Below are positions 27,562 through 37,010 of a stretch of 64,000 bases of DNA, piece after piece. The notes below the pieces were generated by a model, which saw only the letters and a program-made list of their open reading frames with translations, made no database searches and was not told the DNA's origin. The stretch spans positions 434,977 through 498,976 of the forward strand of contig NZ_JAPDMS010000001.1 in assembly GCF_026319365.1 (NCBI RefSeq), written 5' to 3'. Source of the DNA: Methylophaga sp. OBS1 (lineage in GTDB: Bacteria; Pseudomonadota; Gammaproteobacteria; Nitrosococcales; Methylophagaceae). The position numbers and the translations under genes were made by a program. Position 1 is the stretch's first letter. Every line of letters starts with the position of its first letter.

Positions 27562-28577
27562 AGAACCTGCCCCTCCAGCAACACATCAAGATGTTTGCTG
27601 ATATTTTTAGGCACATCTTTCTTGGCTTCAACAATCGCAATATCAATCGCGTTAGCAAAGGCAAAGGCATCCGCGCCGCCGTGACTTTTAATCACAATGC
27701 CCTGAAGACCAATCAAATTGGCACCGTTAAAAGCTCGTGGATCCAGATCGCGCCGGAACTGCTTCAGCACCGGCGAAGCAATAATCGCTGCCAGTTTGGT
27801 GAGCCAGTTACGGGTGAATGCTTCACGCAGGTAATGGCGAATCATATGCGCTACACCTTCACTGGCTTTCAATGCCACGTTGCCAACGAAACCGTCACAG
27901 ACCAGTACATCCACTTCACCGTGGTAAAGGCCGTCACCTTCGACGTAGCCCTGGTAGTTCAGATCAGTTTGTTCCAGCAGACGAGACGCTTCTTTGACTC
28001 GTTCGTTGCCTTTGATCTCTTCTGAACCAATATTGAGCAGACCCACAGATGGGTTTGGCTTGCCATCGACCAGTTCAGCCAGTACCGATCCCATCACAGC
28101 AAACTGCACCAGATGCGCAGCACTGGAATCAACATTCGCCCCCAGGTCCAACACATAGGTGTGACCGGTCATGGTTGGTAAAGCCGTCACGATCGCCGGA
28201 CGTTCGATACCGGGCAAAGTTTTGAGGACAAAACGGGCTGTTGCCATCAGTGCGCCAGTGTTACCGGCACTGACACAGGCTGATGCCATGCCCTCTTTGA
28301 CCAGATTTATAGCCACCCGCATAGAGGAATCTTTTTTACCCCGAAGTGCCTGCGAAGGCAGTTCGTTCATCTCTACCTTCTGTGAGGCATGGTGAACCTG
28401 CATTCGAGGATCATCCTGCACTTTATGCTGCTGCAGGTGGTAAGTGAGGGTGTCTTTGTCACCCACGAGGATGAAATTGACCTCGGGATGTTTTTTCAGC
28501 GCTGATAAGGCAGCGGGGATCACGACCTCAGGTCCGTGATCCCCGCCCATCGCATCAATTGAAATCGTCAGGCTCAA
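27558..28577 (-). CDS. plsX: Phosphate acyltransferase PlsX
   Basis: 339 residues. [18 protein letters not shown] at the N-terminus, [12 protein letters not shown] and [11 protein letters not shown] are typical of PlsX, which makes acyl-phosphate from acyl-ACP for PlsY. It is soluble or peripheral at the inner membrane. It follows rpmF by 14 bases and is coupled to fabH, linking phospholipid synthesis to fatty-acid initiation. Confidence 0.97.
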   Translation of the reverse strand: MSLTISIDAMGGDHGPEVVIPAALSALKKHPEVNFILVGDKDTLTYHLQQHKVQDDPRMQVHHASQKVEMNELPSQALRGKKDSSMRVAINLVKEGMASACVSAGNTGALMATARFVLKTLPGIERPAIVTALPTMTGHTYVLDLGANVDSSAAHLVQFAVMGSVLAELVDGKPNPSVGLLNIGSEEIKGNERVKEASRLLEQTDLNYQGYVEGDGLYHGEVDVLVCDGFVGNVALKASEGVAHMIRHYLREAFTRNWLTKLAAIIASPVLKQFRRDLDPRAFNGANLIGLQGIVIKSHGGADAFAFANAIDIAIVEAKKDVPKNISKHLDVLLEGQVL

Positions 28578-28591
28578 TGTCTATCCAGGCC

Positions 28592-28771
28592 TTATTCGCT
28601 CTTATCTGCAACAACTTTACGACCACGGTAGTAACCGTCAGCTGATACATGGTGACGGCGGTGCAGTTCACCAGTAGTTGCGTCGACAGACAAGGTTGAA
28701 CCTTTCAACGCATCGTGTGAACGGCGCATGCCACGACGTGAAGCACTCTTTTTGTTTTGTTGAACAGCCAT
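28592..28771 (-). CDS. rpmF: 50S ribosomal protein L32
   Basis: 59 residues, found by reading the gap between plsX and yceD. It begins [20 protein letters not shown] and ends KVVADKSE, the conserved start and basic character of L32, with [11 protein letters not shown] in the middle. It lacks the zinc cysteines of the alternative L32 form. The rpmF-plsX-fabH order is conserved across proteobacteria. Confidence 0.98.
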   Translation of the reverse strand: MAVQQNKKSASRRGMRRSHDALKGSTLSVDATTGELHRRHHVSADGYYRGRKVVADKSE

Positions 28772-28804
28772 GTGTAAAACTCCTAAGCCTTAATTAAATT
28801 CAAA

Positions 28805-29329
28805 TCATTTTTTTGTTTTCAGTGACGATAGCACTGAGAACGGAGAATTCGGCTTAACCGCCTCCTCCTCGCTTTCTTCGTCCCCTGAAAACAGCGCCGT
28901 TTCAGGCAAACAGTTTTCCTCGTGCTTTGGCACCAGGGGCAGTGCCAGAATCAGTTCGTCTTCAACCACCGATACCGGATCAGTCAGTTCCGAGTCTTCA
29001 ACTACCCAGGGTTCGTATTGATCAGACAGCTTTTCAGCCAGCTTTTCGTGACGAACCAGACCCAACAGACTGTGAATATCCATGGGTAATGTCATTGCCT
29101 GCAAACAACGCTCACAAGTCAGTGACAAAGTCGTTTCAAAACGGCCTTCCATAAACGGTGTGCCGGTATCATCGATATCAAACCGCATCCAGATTTTGAC
29201 TTTGCCATCGGTGTTTCGCAAAGACTCGGCCAGACGCGTCATTTCGGCCAGATCGACCTCGCCATTCAGCTCCCGCCCATTATGGGCAAAACGAAACGGA
29301 TCAATTTCTTCAGGTAAATACTGGCGCAT
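28805..29329 (-). CDS. yceD: YceD/DUF177 family protein (23S rRNA accumulation)
   Basis: 174 residues from the ATG at 29329, where the sequence LPEEIDPFRFAHNGRELNG aligns with the start of known YceD proteins. The frame stays open upstream to 29368, but that extension would span a predicted -10 box. TCERCLQAM keeps the paired cysteines of the family, and VEDELILALPLVPKHEE is the conserved core. YceD is needed for normal 23S rRNA levels in several bacteria and plants. It precedes rpmF as in E. coli. Confidence 0.92.
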   Translation of the reverse strand: MRQYLPEEIDPFRFAHNGRELNGEVDLAEMTRLAESLRNTDGKVKIWMRFDIDDTGTPFMEGRFETTLSLTCERCLQAMTLPMDIHSLLGLVRHEKLAEKLSDQYEPWVVEDSELTDPVSVVEDELILALPLVPKHEENCLPETALFSGDEESEEEAVKPNSPFSVLSSLKTKK

Positions 29330-29339
29330 AATCGACGGG

Positions 29340-29368
29340 ATTATATAAGAATTGTGACTAAACAGCAA
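29340..29368 (-). promoter_or_regulatory. Predicted sigma70 promoter of yceD-rpmF-plsX-fab operon
   Basis: On the minus strand, TTGCTG (29363-29368), a 17-base spacer and a perfect TATAAT (29340-29345). Only ten bases separate the -10 box from the yceD ATG at 29329, so the transcript would have a leader of about two to six bases. This is a pattern prediction without transcript data. Confidence 0.6.
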
Positions 29369-29396
29369 AGCAGATCAAAGCAAGCTGCATGCCGCA

Positions 29397-30905
29397 TTAA
29401 GCGTTATTGTGCAATTCTATAACGGCATTGCCCTTTTCTTTTGACTGCTTATTGGCATCATTACGAAGCGCATCAATGTAATACAGATAATTCGCATCAA
29501 TATCACCGGTAATATAATTACCGTCAAAGCAGGACGTATCAAAGCGTTCGACGTTACTCTTCTTGTTGATGGCAGCGACGAGGTCCGGCAGGTCCTGGTA
29601 GATCAGCCAGTCCACACCAAGCTCTTTGGCAATCTCATCGACATTGCGATCATGTGCAACGAACTCATTGCAGGAAGGCATATCGATACCGTATACATTC
29701 GGGAAACGAACCGGCGGTGCGGCGGAAGCCAGGTATACTTTTTTAGCACCGGCATCACGCGCCATCTGAACGATCTGCTGGGAAGTGGTGCCACGTACTA
29801 TGGAATCATCGACCAGCAACACGTTTTTGCCCCGGAACTCGAGGTCAATTGCATTCAGCTTCTGACGCACGGACTTCTTACGCATGGTCTGGCCGGGCAT
29901 GATGAAGGTACGGCCGATGTAACGATTCTTGATAAAGCCTTCGCGATACACCACGCCCAGGTCATAGGAAAGCTGTAAGGCAGCGCTGCGACTGGTATCC
30001 GGTATCGGAATCACCACGTCAATATCGTGCTCGGGATAATCACGTTTGATTTTCTCTGCGAGTTTGGTGCCCATACGCATGCGACTCTTATGCACCGAGA
30101 TCCCATCCATCATTGAATCCGGGCGGGCAAAATAGACGTATTCAAAGATACAGGGAGACTTGACCGGGTTCTTTGCGCACTGCTGAGAATGAAAGTTACC
30201 TTCCGTGTCGATAAATACGCATTCGCCGGGCTCGACATCACGCACCAGTTCAAAATCCAGAATATCCACGGCCACACTCTCTGAGGCCACCATGTATTCC
30301 GTGCCATTAGCTGTTTCACGTTTGCCGATAACAACCGGACGAATGCCATAGGGATCGCGGAATGCCAGTACCCCCACACCGGAGATCATCGCGACAGCAG
30401 CATAGGCACCACGACAACGACGGTGAACTTCTCTCACTGCGTTAAAGACATCATCCGGCTGGGGTTTGAGTTTGCTGCTGGTTTGCAGTTCATGTGCCAG
30501 GACATTGAGCAGTACTTCCGAATCCGAATCGGTGTTGAGATGACGGCGATCGGTCTGGAACAGTTCTTCTTTGAGGATCTTGGTATTGGTCAAGTTACCA
30601 TTGTGCGCCAGTGCAATGCCGAAAGGTGAATTGACATAAAACGGCTGAGACTCAGCAGAACTGGAGCAGCCCGCGGTCGGATAACGAATATGACCAATCC
30701 CCATTCTGCCTTTGAGCCGGATCATATGACGGGTATGAAACACGTCTTTAACCAGACCATTGTCCTTACGCAGAAAAAACTTACCTTCCTGGTCACAGGT
30801 CATGATGCCAGCGGCATCCTGCCCCCGATGCTGCAACACGGTCAATCCATCATATAAGGCCTGGTTAACCTCAGAATGACCAACAATACCAATAATTCCG
30901 CACAT
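29397..30905 (-). CDS. purF: Amidophosphoribosyltransferase
   Basis: 502 residues. The protein begins [10 protein letters not shown], so Cys2 becomes the N-terminal nucleophile of the glutaminase domain after removal of Met. RGQDAAGI and the GNLTN region follow. The phosphoribosyltransferase domain has the PRPP loop [17 protein letters not shown]. It makes phosphoribosylamine, the first step of purine synthesis. cvpA lies 18 bases upstream, the usual pairing. Confidence 0.97.
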   Translation of the reverse strand: MCGIIGIVGHSEVNQALYDGLTVLQHRGQDAAGIMTCDQEGKFFLRKDNGLVKDVFHTRHMIRLKGRMGIGHIRYPTAGCSSSAESQPFYVNSPFGIALAHNGNLTNTKILKEELFQTDRRHLNTDSDSEVLLNVLAHELQTSSKLKPQPDDVFNAVREVHRRCRGAYAAVAMISGVGVLAFRDPYGIRPVVIGKRETANGTEYMVASESVAVDILDFELVRDVEPGECVFIDTEGNFHSQQCAKNPVKSPCIFEYVYFARPDSMMDGISVHKSRMRMGTKLAEKIKRDYPEHDIDVVIPIPDTSRSAALQLSYDLGVVYREGFIKNRYIGRTFIMPGQTMRKKSVRQKLNAIDLEFRGKNVLLVDDSIVRGTTSQQIVQMARDAGAKKVYLASAAPPVRFPNVYGIDMPSCNEFVAHDRNVDEIAKELGVDWLIYQDLPDLVAAINKKSNVERFDTSCFDGNYITGDIDANYLYYIDALRNDANKQSKEKGNAVIELHNNA

Positions 30906-30923
30906 AAATTGCCCTGTCAGGAG

Positions 30924-31421
30924 TTAGTTGTAGTTGATGTGTTGTGCAATCTCTGCCGGTAAAAACTCCCGGACCCAGAGTGCCAGTTTCACAAAGTGAT
31001 CGATAAGCAGTGAGTTCTGCCACCAAGTATCTGCAGGCATCGGTGTCGCGCCTGCGCCTAAAACTAAAATTGTCACGATGGCGAGACCTCGAAGTAAGCC
31101 GAAGACCACGCCCAGCGAGCGATCCGTGCCGGTCAGGCCGGTTTTTTCAACCACCTGACAGATAAGATGATTAACCAGTGCGCCCAGAATCAGTGTGACC
31201 GCAAATAAAACGAAGAATGCGAGAAAGAGCCTGATTGAGGGGGTGGAAATGTAATTTGCCAACAAGGTTGATAAATGGGAGTGAAACATCAGGGCGACCC
31301 AGAATGCCAGGATCCAACTGATTAGCGAGAGCACCTCTTTCATAAACCCACGGACGATACTGATACCGGCCGAGATGGCGATGATCCCGATAATCAGGTA
31401 ATCAACCCAAACCATATACAC
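30924..31421 (-). CDS. cvpA: CvpA family inner-membrane protein
   Basis: 165 residues with four hydrophobic segments. The start reads VWVDYLIIGIIAISAGISIV followed by RGFMKEVLSL, the family signature. CvpA is linked to colicin V export and to envelope and bile resistance in enteric bacteria; the molecular activity is not known. It directly precedes purF as in E. coli. Confidence 0.93.
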   Translation of the reverse strand: MYMVWVDYLIIGIIAISAGISIVRGFMKEVLSLISWILAFWVALMFHSHLSTLLANYISTPSIRLFLAFFVLFAVTLILGALVNHLICQVVEKTGLTGTDRSLGVVFGLLRGLAIVTILVLGAGATPMPADTWWQNSLLIDHFVKLALWVREFLPAEIAQHINYN

Positions 31422-31522
31422 TCCGCAATACCCTGCGTTTTAAAGTGCGAATTCTAACAGATTGGCCGGCAACAACCCAGCCATTTTTACAGTTATATTG
31501 CAGAGACAACTATGACCACAAA

Positions 31523-32185
31523 TCAAGGGTTATGTTGCAGAATCTGGGCATTGAGTTTGAGTTTATCGCTAAGTCTTTCAGCGGTTTGCTGTAGCTTGAT
31601 TCGGTCGGTGACCGGTTGAAGTCTGACACGGTATATCAGTGTGCCTGCATTGGAAATCGTCTCAATCATCGGGTCGTAACCCATTTGCTTGAGTTGAGTC
31701 GATAGCGCATCGGCATTGTCTCGGACAGAGAAGCTGGCCAGCTGCAATACCCACTGTGGCTCTGCCGTGCTTGTTGCGGCAGGCCGATTGTCTTGAGTAG
31801 CTTTGACGGGTTCAGGCTTCGCTTCAACTTCCGGCTCAGGCGCCGGTGCTGGTTTTGTCTCCGCTTTTTGCTCTGGTTCCGGCGCTGGTGTCGAGCTTTG
31901 CGGTGACGTTGCTTGCGGTGCAGCAGCTGAGGCATCCTGCGAATCGGTCAAGGATGCAGGCTCAGATAACCCCTGTGGGTCAACCAGTGCTTCTTCCGTT
32001 GGCTCTATCACTTCGACATCATCCGGAATCGGTTCTATCACCGAGTCAAAGGCAATCGGCTCTTCCTGAGGCTGTTCCGGTTGGTTCTTTTCAACCGTAT
32101 CCAATAAAAACCAGGCAATGACACCGATCAGGCAAACCAGTAATACCGCGCCCAATAAGCGTTGTTGCTGAATCAGTGTCATCAC
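31523..32185 (-). CDS. DedD-like SPOR-domain protein
   Basis: 220 residues. One N-terminal membrane helix (about 10-28) is followed by a long linker rich in Pro, Ala and Glu (about 35-140) and a C-terminal SPOR domain (about 143-220, starting QWVLQLASFSVRDNADA). SPOR domains bind denuded septal glycan strands and bring such proteins to the division site. The position before cvpA-purF matches dedD. It starts only 15 bases after the lon stop, which is not the usual neighbour. Confidence 0.88.
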   Translation of the reverse strand: MMTLIQQQRLLGAVLLVCLIGVIAWFLLDTVEKNQPEQPQEEPIAFDSVIEPIPDDVEVIEPTEEALVDPQGLSEPASLTDSQDASAAAPQATSPQSSTPAPEPEQKAETKPAPAPEPEVEAKPEPVKATQDNRPAATSTAEPQWVLQLASFSVRDNADALSTQLKQMGYDPMIETISNAGTLIYRVRLQPVTDRIKLQQTAERLSDKLKLNAQILQHNP

Positions 32186-32200
32186 CTGCTCCCGGAGTTA

Positions 32201-34636
32201 TCAGTGTCTTTTCTGAGGAGAGTTTACCTCATGATAACTGGTTTTATCACTGGCAATAACACCTTCGGCTTCACCACTGCTCTCAGTACCGTGAGGCATA
32301 TGCTGTAAGGCCACTTCCAGTACTTCATTGATCCAGCGAACAGGAAGAATGGTGAGGCCCTGTTTCACGTTATCCGGAATTTCCTTCAGGTCTTTCACAT
32401 TATCCTGCGGAATCAGTACCGTATCGATGCCGCCACGATGGGCTGCCAGTAGTTTTTCCTTCAGCCCCCCTATGGCAAGCACTTCTCCACGCAGGGTGAT
32501 TTCACCGGTCATCGCCACATTGGATTTGACCGGTATGCCAGTAATTGCTGACACCAGTGCCGTACACATGCCAATACCGGCACTCGGACCATCTTTGGGT
32601 GTCGCGCCCTCCGGAACGTGAACGTGAAGATCGTGCGTTTGCAGAAAGTCTTCACTGATACCCCACTCGGTTGAGCGTGAACGCACGACGGTAGTGGCAG
32701 CCTGAATCGACTCCTGCATGACATCACCCAGTTTCCCGGTGTAGGCGGATTTGCCTTTACCCGGCATCACTGCGGACTCAATGGTCAGCAACTCACCGCC
32801 AACTTCAGTCCAGGCCAGACCGGTGACCTGACCAATTCGGTCATTGTCTTCAGCAACCCCGTACTGATAGTGATAAACGCCGAGGTAGTCTTCGATGTTT
32901 TTGGCGGTAACCACCAGTTTCTTCTTGCTCTTCTCCTGCAGGATCTGCTTGACGAGCTTACGGCAGATCTTGGAGATTTCACGCTCCAGGCTACGTACAC
33001 CCGCTTCACGGGTGTAACGACGGATAATTTCCAGAATGGCCTCTTCCGTGATTTCCACTTCGACTTTTTTCAGACCATTCTGTTTGATGGCTTTGGGTAA
33101 CAGGTACTTGACCGCGATGTTCAGTTTTTCATCTTCGGTGTAACCGGCAAGACGGATAATTTCCATCCGGTCGCGCAGTGCATCCGGGATGTTGAGGGTG
33201 TTCGCGGTGCAGACAAACATCACATCCGAGAGGTCATATTCAACTTCCAGGTAGTGATCAGCAAAGGTCGAGTTCTGCTCCGGATCCAGTACCTCGAGTA
33301 ACGCAGAGGCAGGGTCACCACGGAAATCCTGTGCCATCTTGTCGATTTCATCGAGCAGGAACAGCGGGTTTTTAACCTCGGTTTTGCAGATATTCTGAAT
33401 GACTTTACCCGGCATGGAACCGATATAAGTGCGACGGTGGCCACGAATTTCAGCCTCATCACGAACGCCACCCAGGGCCATACGTGTGTATTTGCGGTTT
33501 GTCGCGCGGGCAATGGATTGAGCGATCGAAGTTTTACCTACACCTGGAGGGCCAACCAGACACAGAATCGGCCCTTTCAACTTCTTGACGCGTTTCTGCA
33601 CAGCGAGGTATTCGAGAATACGCTCTTTGACCTTTTCCAGACCGTAGTGATCCTCTTCCAGTACTTTCTCTGCACGATCCAGGTCCAGGGTAACCCGCGA
33701 GCGTTTTTTCCAGGGCACTTCCAGTAGTGATTCGATGTAGTTACGAACGACGGTCGCTTCAGCTGACATCGGCGACATCATGCGCAGTTTTTTGAGCTCA
33801 GACTCAGCCTTTTCAAGTGCTTCAGCAGGCATCCCTGCTTTGTTGATACGGGCTTCCAGCTCATCAGCCTCATTGGCCGTTTCATCAATTTCACCCAGCT
33901 CTTTCTGAACCGCTTTCAGTTGCTCGTTCAGGTAATATTCGCGCTGGCTTTTCTCCATTTGTTTCTTGACGCGATTCCGGATGCGTTTTTCAATTTGCTG
34001 AATATCAATTTCGCCTTCGAGAAAGGCCATCAGACGTTCAACGCGCGCTTTAACATCGCTCATTTCCAGCAGATTCTGTTTGTCCTCAAGCTTAAGGCTC
34101 ATGTGCGCTGCAACCGTGTCAGCCATCCGTGAGACTTCATCGATACTGGACAGTGAGGCAATCACTTCAGGCGGGATCTTCTTGTTGAGTTTGACGTATT
34201 GTTCAAACTGTCCCATCAAGGTTCGCATTAAAACATCGGATTCACGATCGTCTGTGACGTCATCGGGGAAAGCCGCGACTTCTGCTTCCATGTATTCAGT
34301 TTTTTTACTGAAATAGGCCACTTTGGCGCGCTGGGTACCTTCAACCAGCACCTTGACTGTGCCATCAGGCAGTTTCAGTAACTGCAGGATATTAGCCAGT
34401 GTTCCCGTTTCGTAGAGACCTTCTGATTCCGGTGCATCTTCAGAAGAGTCTTTCTGAGCAAGCAGCAAAACCTGCTTGTTTTCATCGGTAGCCACTTCCA
34501 GCGCCTTGATGGATTTATCCCGTCCGACAAACAGCGGTATGACCATGTAAGGATAGACAACAACGTCACGTAGCGGCAGGACAGGCACAACCTGCATGCC
34601 GTTATCGTTGGGAGTGGTTTTTACTTCATTTTCCAT
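32201..34636 (-). CDS. lon: ATP-dependent protease Lon
   Basis: 811 residues from the ATG at 34636, chosen because AAGAGG lies seven bases upstream; the frame extends ten codons further without a better site. Lon N-domain (VLPLRDVVVYPYMVIPLFVG), coiled middle, AAA+ module with GPPGVGKTSIAQSIAR and LFLLDEIDKM, and the protease domain with the serine in KDGPSAGIGM and the lysine in GGLKEKLLAA. It degrades unfolded and regulatory proteins in the cytoplasm. A heat-shock promoter lies upstream at 34687. The usual downstream gene hupB is absent. Confidence 0.97.
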   Translation of the reverse strand: MENEVKTTPNDNGMQVVPVLPLRDVVVYPYMVIPLFVGRDKSIKALEVATDENKQVLLLAQKDSSEDAPESEGLYETGTLANILQLLKLPDGTVKVLVEGTQRAKVAYFSKKTEYMEAEVAAFPDDVTDDRESDVLMRTLMGQFEQYVKLNKKIPPEVIASLSSIDEVSRMADTVAAHMSLKLEDKQNLLEMSDVKARVERLMAFLEGEIDIQQIEKRIRNRVKKQMEKSQREYYLNEQLKAVQKELGEIDETANEADELEARINKAGMPAEALEKAESELKKLRMMSPMSAEATVVRNYIESLLEVPWKKRSRVTLDLDRAEKVLEEDHYGLEKVKERILEYLAVQKRVKKLKGPILCLVGPPGVGKTSIAQSIARATNRKYTRMALGGVRDEAEIRGHRRTYIGSMPGKVIQNICKTEVKNPLFLLDEIDKMAQDFRGDPASALLEVLDPEQNSTFADHYLEVEYDLSDVMFVCTANTLNIPDALRDRMEIIRLAGYTEDEKLNIAVKYLLPKAIKQNGLKKVEVEITEEAILEIIRRYTREAGVRSLEREISKICRKLVKQILQEKSKKKLVVTAKNIEDYLGVYHYQYGVAEDNDRIGQVTGLAWTEVGGELLTIESAVMPGKGKSAYTGKLGDVMQESIQAATTVVRSRSTEWGISEDFLQTHDLHVHVPEGATPKDGPSAGIGMCTALVSAITGIPVKSNVAMTGEITLRGEVLAIGGLKEKLLAAHRGGIDTVLIPQDNVKDLKEIPDNVKQGLTILPVRWINEVLEVALQHMPHGTESSGEAEGVIASDKTSYHEVNSPQKRH

Positions 34637-34966
34637 TGGGGAACCTCTTAAGAGCGCTCGCGGCACTTAAATCAAACATGATTTCAATATGGGGACAGGC
34701 ATCAGGATATCAAGCATTCAATTGGATTAATTACTCAAATTATATGAGTGGTGATTGGTATCTTTGGTAACAGCCAGTGAAGCTGTCGTTTCAAGCCCTT
34801 AATCCAAAAGCGTTAAATCAGCATAAGCACTTTAAATGACTGATGCGGGTGATGTGATGAAATGATAGAACATGCCCCACTCCGGCCTGACGAACAATTG
34901 AATGGAGGTCAGGCCAGATGGGTGTCAACAGCCCCTGAGGACGATGCCGCGAATGTTTACAGACGC
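34637..34966. other. Intergenic region between clpX and lon
   Basis: 330 bases. It contains the lon heat-shock promoter (34687-34714) and an inverted repeat GGCCTGAC (34884-34891) / GTCAGGCC (34908-34915) with a 16-base loop about 50 bases after the clpX stop. The latter has no T-tract, so it may be a processing or mRNA-stability hairpin. No coding sequence is evident. Confidence 0.6.
34687..34714 (-). promoter_or_regulatory. lon: Predicted sigma32 (RpoH) heat-shock promoter of lon
   Basis: On the minus strand, CTTGATA (34708-34714), a 13-base spacer and CCCCATAT (34687-34694). The RpoH consensus is CTTGAAA, 13-17 bases, CCCCATnT, so only one base in the -35 box differs. The -10 box lies about 50 bases before the lon ATG. 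lon is a classical RpoH target. Confidence 0.85.
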
Positions 34967-36238
34967 TTATTTGTCACCAGACGCCATGTCCGCACTCTGA
35001 TCTTCGTAGATCAGGATCGGTGAATTTTCGCCAGCGATCACGCTCTCATCGATAACCACTTTTGAGACATTTTCCAATGAAGGCAGGTCGAACATGGTAT
35101 CGAGTAGCACATTTTCGATGATGGAACGTAAGCCACGTGCACCGGTTTTGCGTTCCATTGCCTTGCGTGCAATAGCATGGAGTGCATCATCACGGAACTC
35201 GAGTTCGGCACCTTCCATTTCGAACAGGCGACTGTACTGTTTGGTCAGGGCGTTCTTCGGTTCAGTCAGAATCTGAATCAAGGCATCCTCATCCAGTTCG
35301 TCCAGCGTCGCTACCACTGGCAGACGACCAACAAACTCTGGAATCAGACCGTATTGAATCAGGTCTTCCGGTTCGACAGAGCGAAGCGCTTCGCTGAGTG
35401 GGCGTTGATCATCTAGGCTTTTAACTTCAGCAGAGAAACCGATGCCGCCCTTATGAGTACGATTACGGATGACTTTATCCAGTCCAGCAAAGGCACCACC
35501 GCAAATAAACAGGATCTTGCTGGTATCAACCTGGAGAAATTCCTGCTGCGGATGTTTGCGGCCACCCTGGGGCGGGACAGACGCAATGGTACCTTCAATC
35601 AGTTTCAGCAGGGCCTGCTGCACACCTTCACCGCTGACATCACGGGTGATTGAGGGATTATCCGATTTGCGCGAGATCTTATCGATTTCGTCAATGTATA
35701 CAATACCGGTCTCGGCTTTATCAACGTCGTAGTCGCACTTCTGCAACAGTTTCTGAATGATGTTTTCGACGTCTTCCCCGACATAACCTGCTTCAGTCAG
35801 TGTGGTGGCATCAGCCATGGTAAACGGCACATTCAGCTGGCGAGCCAGGGTTTCTGCGAGCAGCGTTTTACCGCTACCGGTGGGCCCAATCAGCAGAATA
35901 TTACTTTTAGACAGTTCCACATCGTCTTCTTTGTGGCCACTGCGAAGTCGTTTGTAGTGGTTGTAGACTGCCACCGACAGGTAGCGCTTGGCTTTTTCCT
36001 GACCGATCACGTAATTGTCGAGTGCGGTATTAATCTCACGAGGCGTTGGCAGTTTGGTCTCGGCTTCATCCGCAGACATTTCCTGCATTTCTTCGCGAAT
36101 AATGTCGTTGCACAGGTCGACGCACTCATCGCATACAAACACTGACGGACCCGCAATCAGTTTTTTAACTTCATGCTGACTTTTACCGCAAAAAGAGCAG
36201 TAGAGTAATTTGTCGTCGTTGTTCTTGTCGTCGCTCAT
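34967..36238 (-). CDS. clpX: ClpXP unfoldase subunit ClpX
   Basis: 423 residues. An N-terminal four-cysteine zinc domain (Cys14, Cys17, Cys36, Cys39) binds substrates and adaptors. The AAA+ module has [16 protein letters not shown] and [10 protein letters not shown], with GYVGEDVE pore-loop and [18 protein letters not shown] regions. It unfolds tagged proteins and feeds them to ClpP. It follows clpP by 45 bases. Confidence 0.98.
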   Translation of the reverse strand: MSDDKNNDDKLLYCSFCGKSQHEVKKLIAGPSVFVCDECVDLCNDIIREEMQEMSADEAETKLPTPREINTALDNYVIGQEKAKRYLSVAVYNHYKRLRSGHKEDDVELSKSNILLIGPTGSGKTLLAETLARQLNVPFTMADATTLTEAGYVGEDVENIIQKLLQKCDYDVDKAETGIVYIDEIDKISRKSDNPSITRDVSGEGVQQALLKLIEGTIASVPPQGGRKHPQQEFLQVDTSKILFICGGAFAGLDKVIRNRTHKGGIGFSAEVKSLDDQRPLSEALRSVEPEDLIQYGLIPEFVGRLPVVATLDELDEDALIQILTEPKNALTKQYSRLFEMEGAELEFRDDALHAIARKAMERKTGARGLRSIIENVLLDTMFDLPSLENVSKVVIDESVIAGENSPILIYEDQSADMASGDK

Positions 36239-36283
36239 AGCCTTACTACCTTACTCATCAAATCTATAATCATTATCGGCGGT

Positions 36284-36922
36284 TTATGCCGTTTCTGCAG
36301 GACGGTTAGTCAGTACAGAATCAATTAAACCATATTCAACCGCTCTATCGCCATTCATGAAGTTATCACGATCCGTATCGCGGCGGATTGTCTCAATATC
36401 TTGACCAGTGTGATGAGCCAAAATTCCATTCAGACGTTCACGGATACTGAGGATTTCCTTGGCATGTATATCGATATCCGAGGCCTGACCCTGGAAGCCG
36501 CCCAGCGGTTGATGCACCATGATTCTGGAATTAGGGAGGCAGTAACGTTTGCCCTGTGCACCGCCAGCCAGCAATACAGCGCCCATACTGGCCGCCTGGC
36601 CAATACAGAGTGTGCTGACGTTGGGCTTGATGAACTGCATGGTGTCGTAAATCGCCATGCCGGCTGTGACGGCGCCGCCCGGTGAGTTGATGTATAGATG
36701 AATATCTTTGTCCGGATTCTCAGATTCCAGGAACAGTAACTGGGCAACAACCAGATTGGCCATTTGATCTTCAACTGGCCCTACCAGGAAAATCACGCGC
36801 TCTTTCAGCAGGCGTGAATAGATGTCGTAAGAACGTTCACCCCGAGCTGTCTGCTCTACAACGATGGGGACCAGTGCGTTTTGAATACCTGGGAATTCTT
36901 CGTTAGAGAATTTGTTTGTCAT
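36284..36922 (-). CDS. clpP: ClpP protease proteolytic subunit
   Basis: 212 residues. The catalytic serine is in [11 protein letters not shown] (Ser112), the histidine in RIMVHQP (His137) and the aspartate in the DTDRDNFM segment. The start has AGGA a few bases upstream. It forms the tetradecameric chamber used by ClpX. A strong terminator of tig sits just upstream, so clpPX must depend on read-through or on its own promoter. Confidence 0.98.
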   Translation of the reverse strand: MTNKFSNEEFPGIQNALVPIVVEQTARGERSYDIYSRLLKERVIFLVGPVEDQMANLVVAQLLFLESENPDKDIHLYINSPGGAVTAGMAIYDTMQFIKPNVSTLCIGQAASMGAVLLAGGAQGKRYCLPNSRIMVHQPLGGFQGQASDIDIHAKEILSIRERLNGILAHHTGQDIETIRRDTDRDNFMNGDRAVEYGLIDSVLTNRPAETA

Positions 36923-36948
36923 AACCGTCCTATTTTCCGGATCCTAAT

Positions 36949-36988
36949 AAAAAATCAGCCCGTGCCCATTCAAGATGAGCACGGGCTG
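36949..36988 (-). terminator. Rho-independent terminator/attenuator between tig and clpP
   Basis: Perfect 10-base stem CAGCCCGTGC/GCACGGGCTG (36956-36965 and 36979-36988) around a 13-base loop. On the minus strand it is followed by ATTTTTTATTA. It lies 22 bases after the tig stop and 27 bases before the clpP start. Confidence 0.88.
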
Positions 36989-37010
36989 CATTCATGTTAA
37001 GCGTCGTCAA

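Noticed and set aside
34760..34800. CTTGAAA at about 34788 as a heat-shock -35 box
   Set aside because: No CCCCAT-type -10 box occurs 13-17 bases downstream. The lon promoter at 34687-34714 fits far better.
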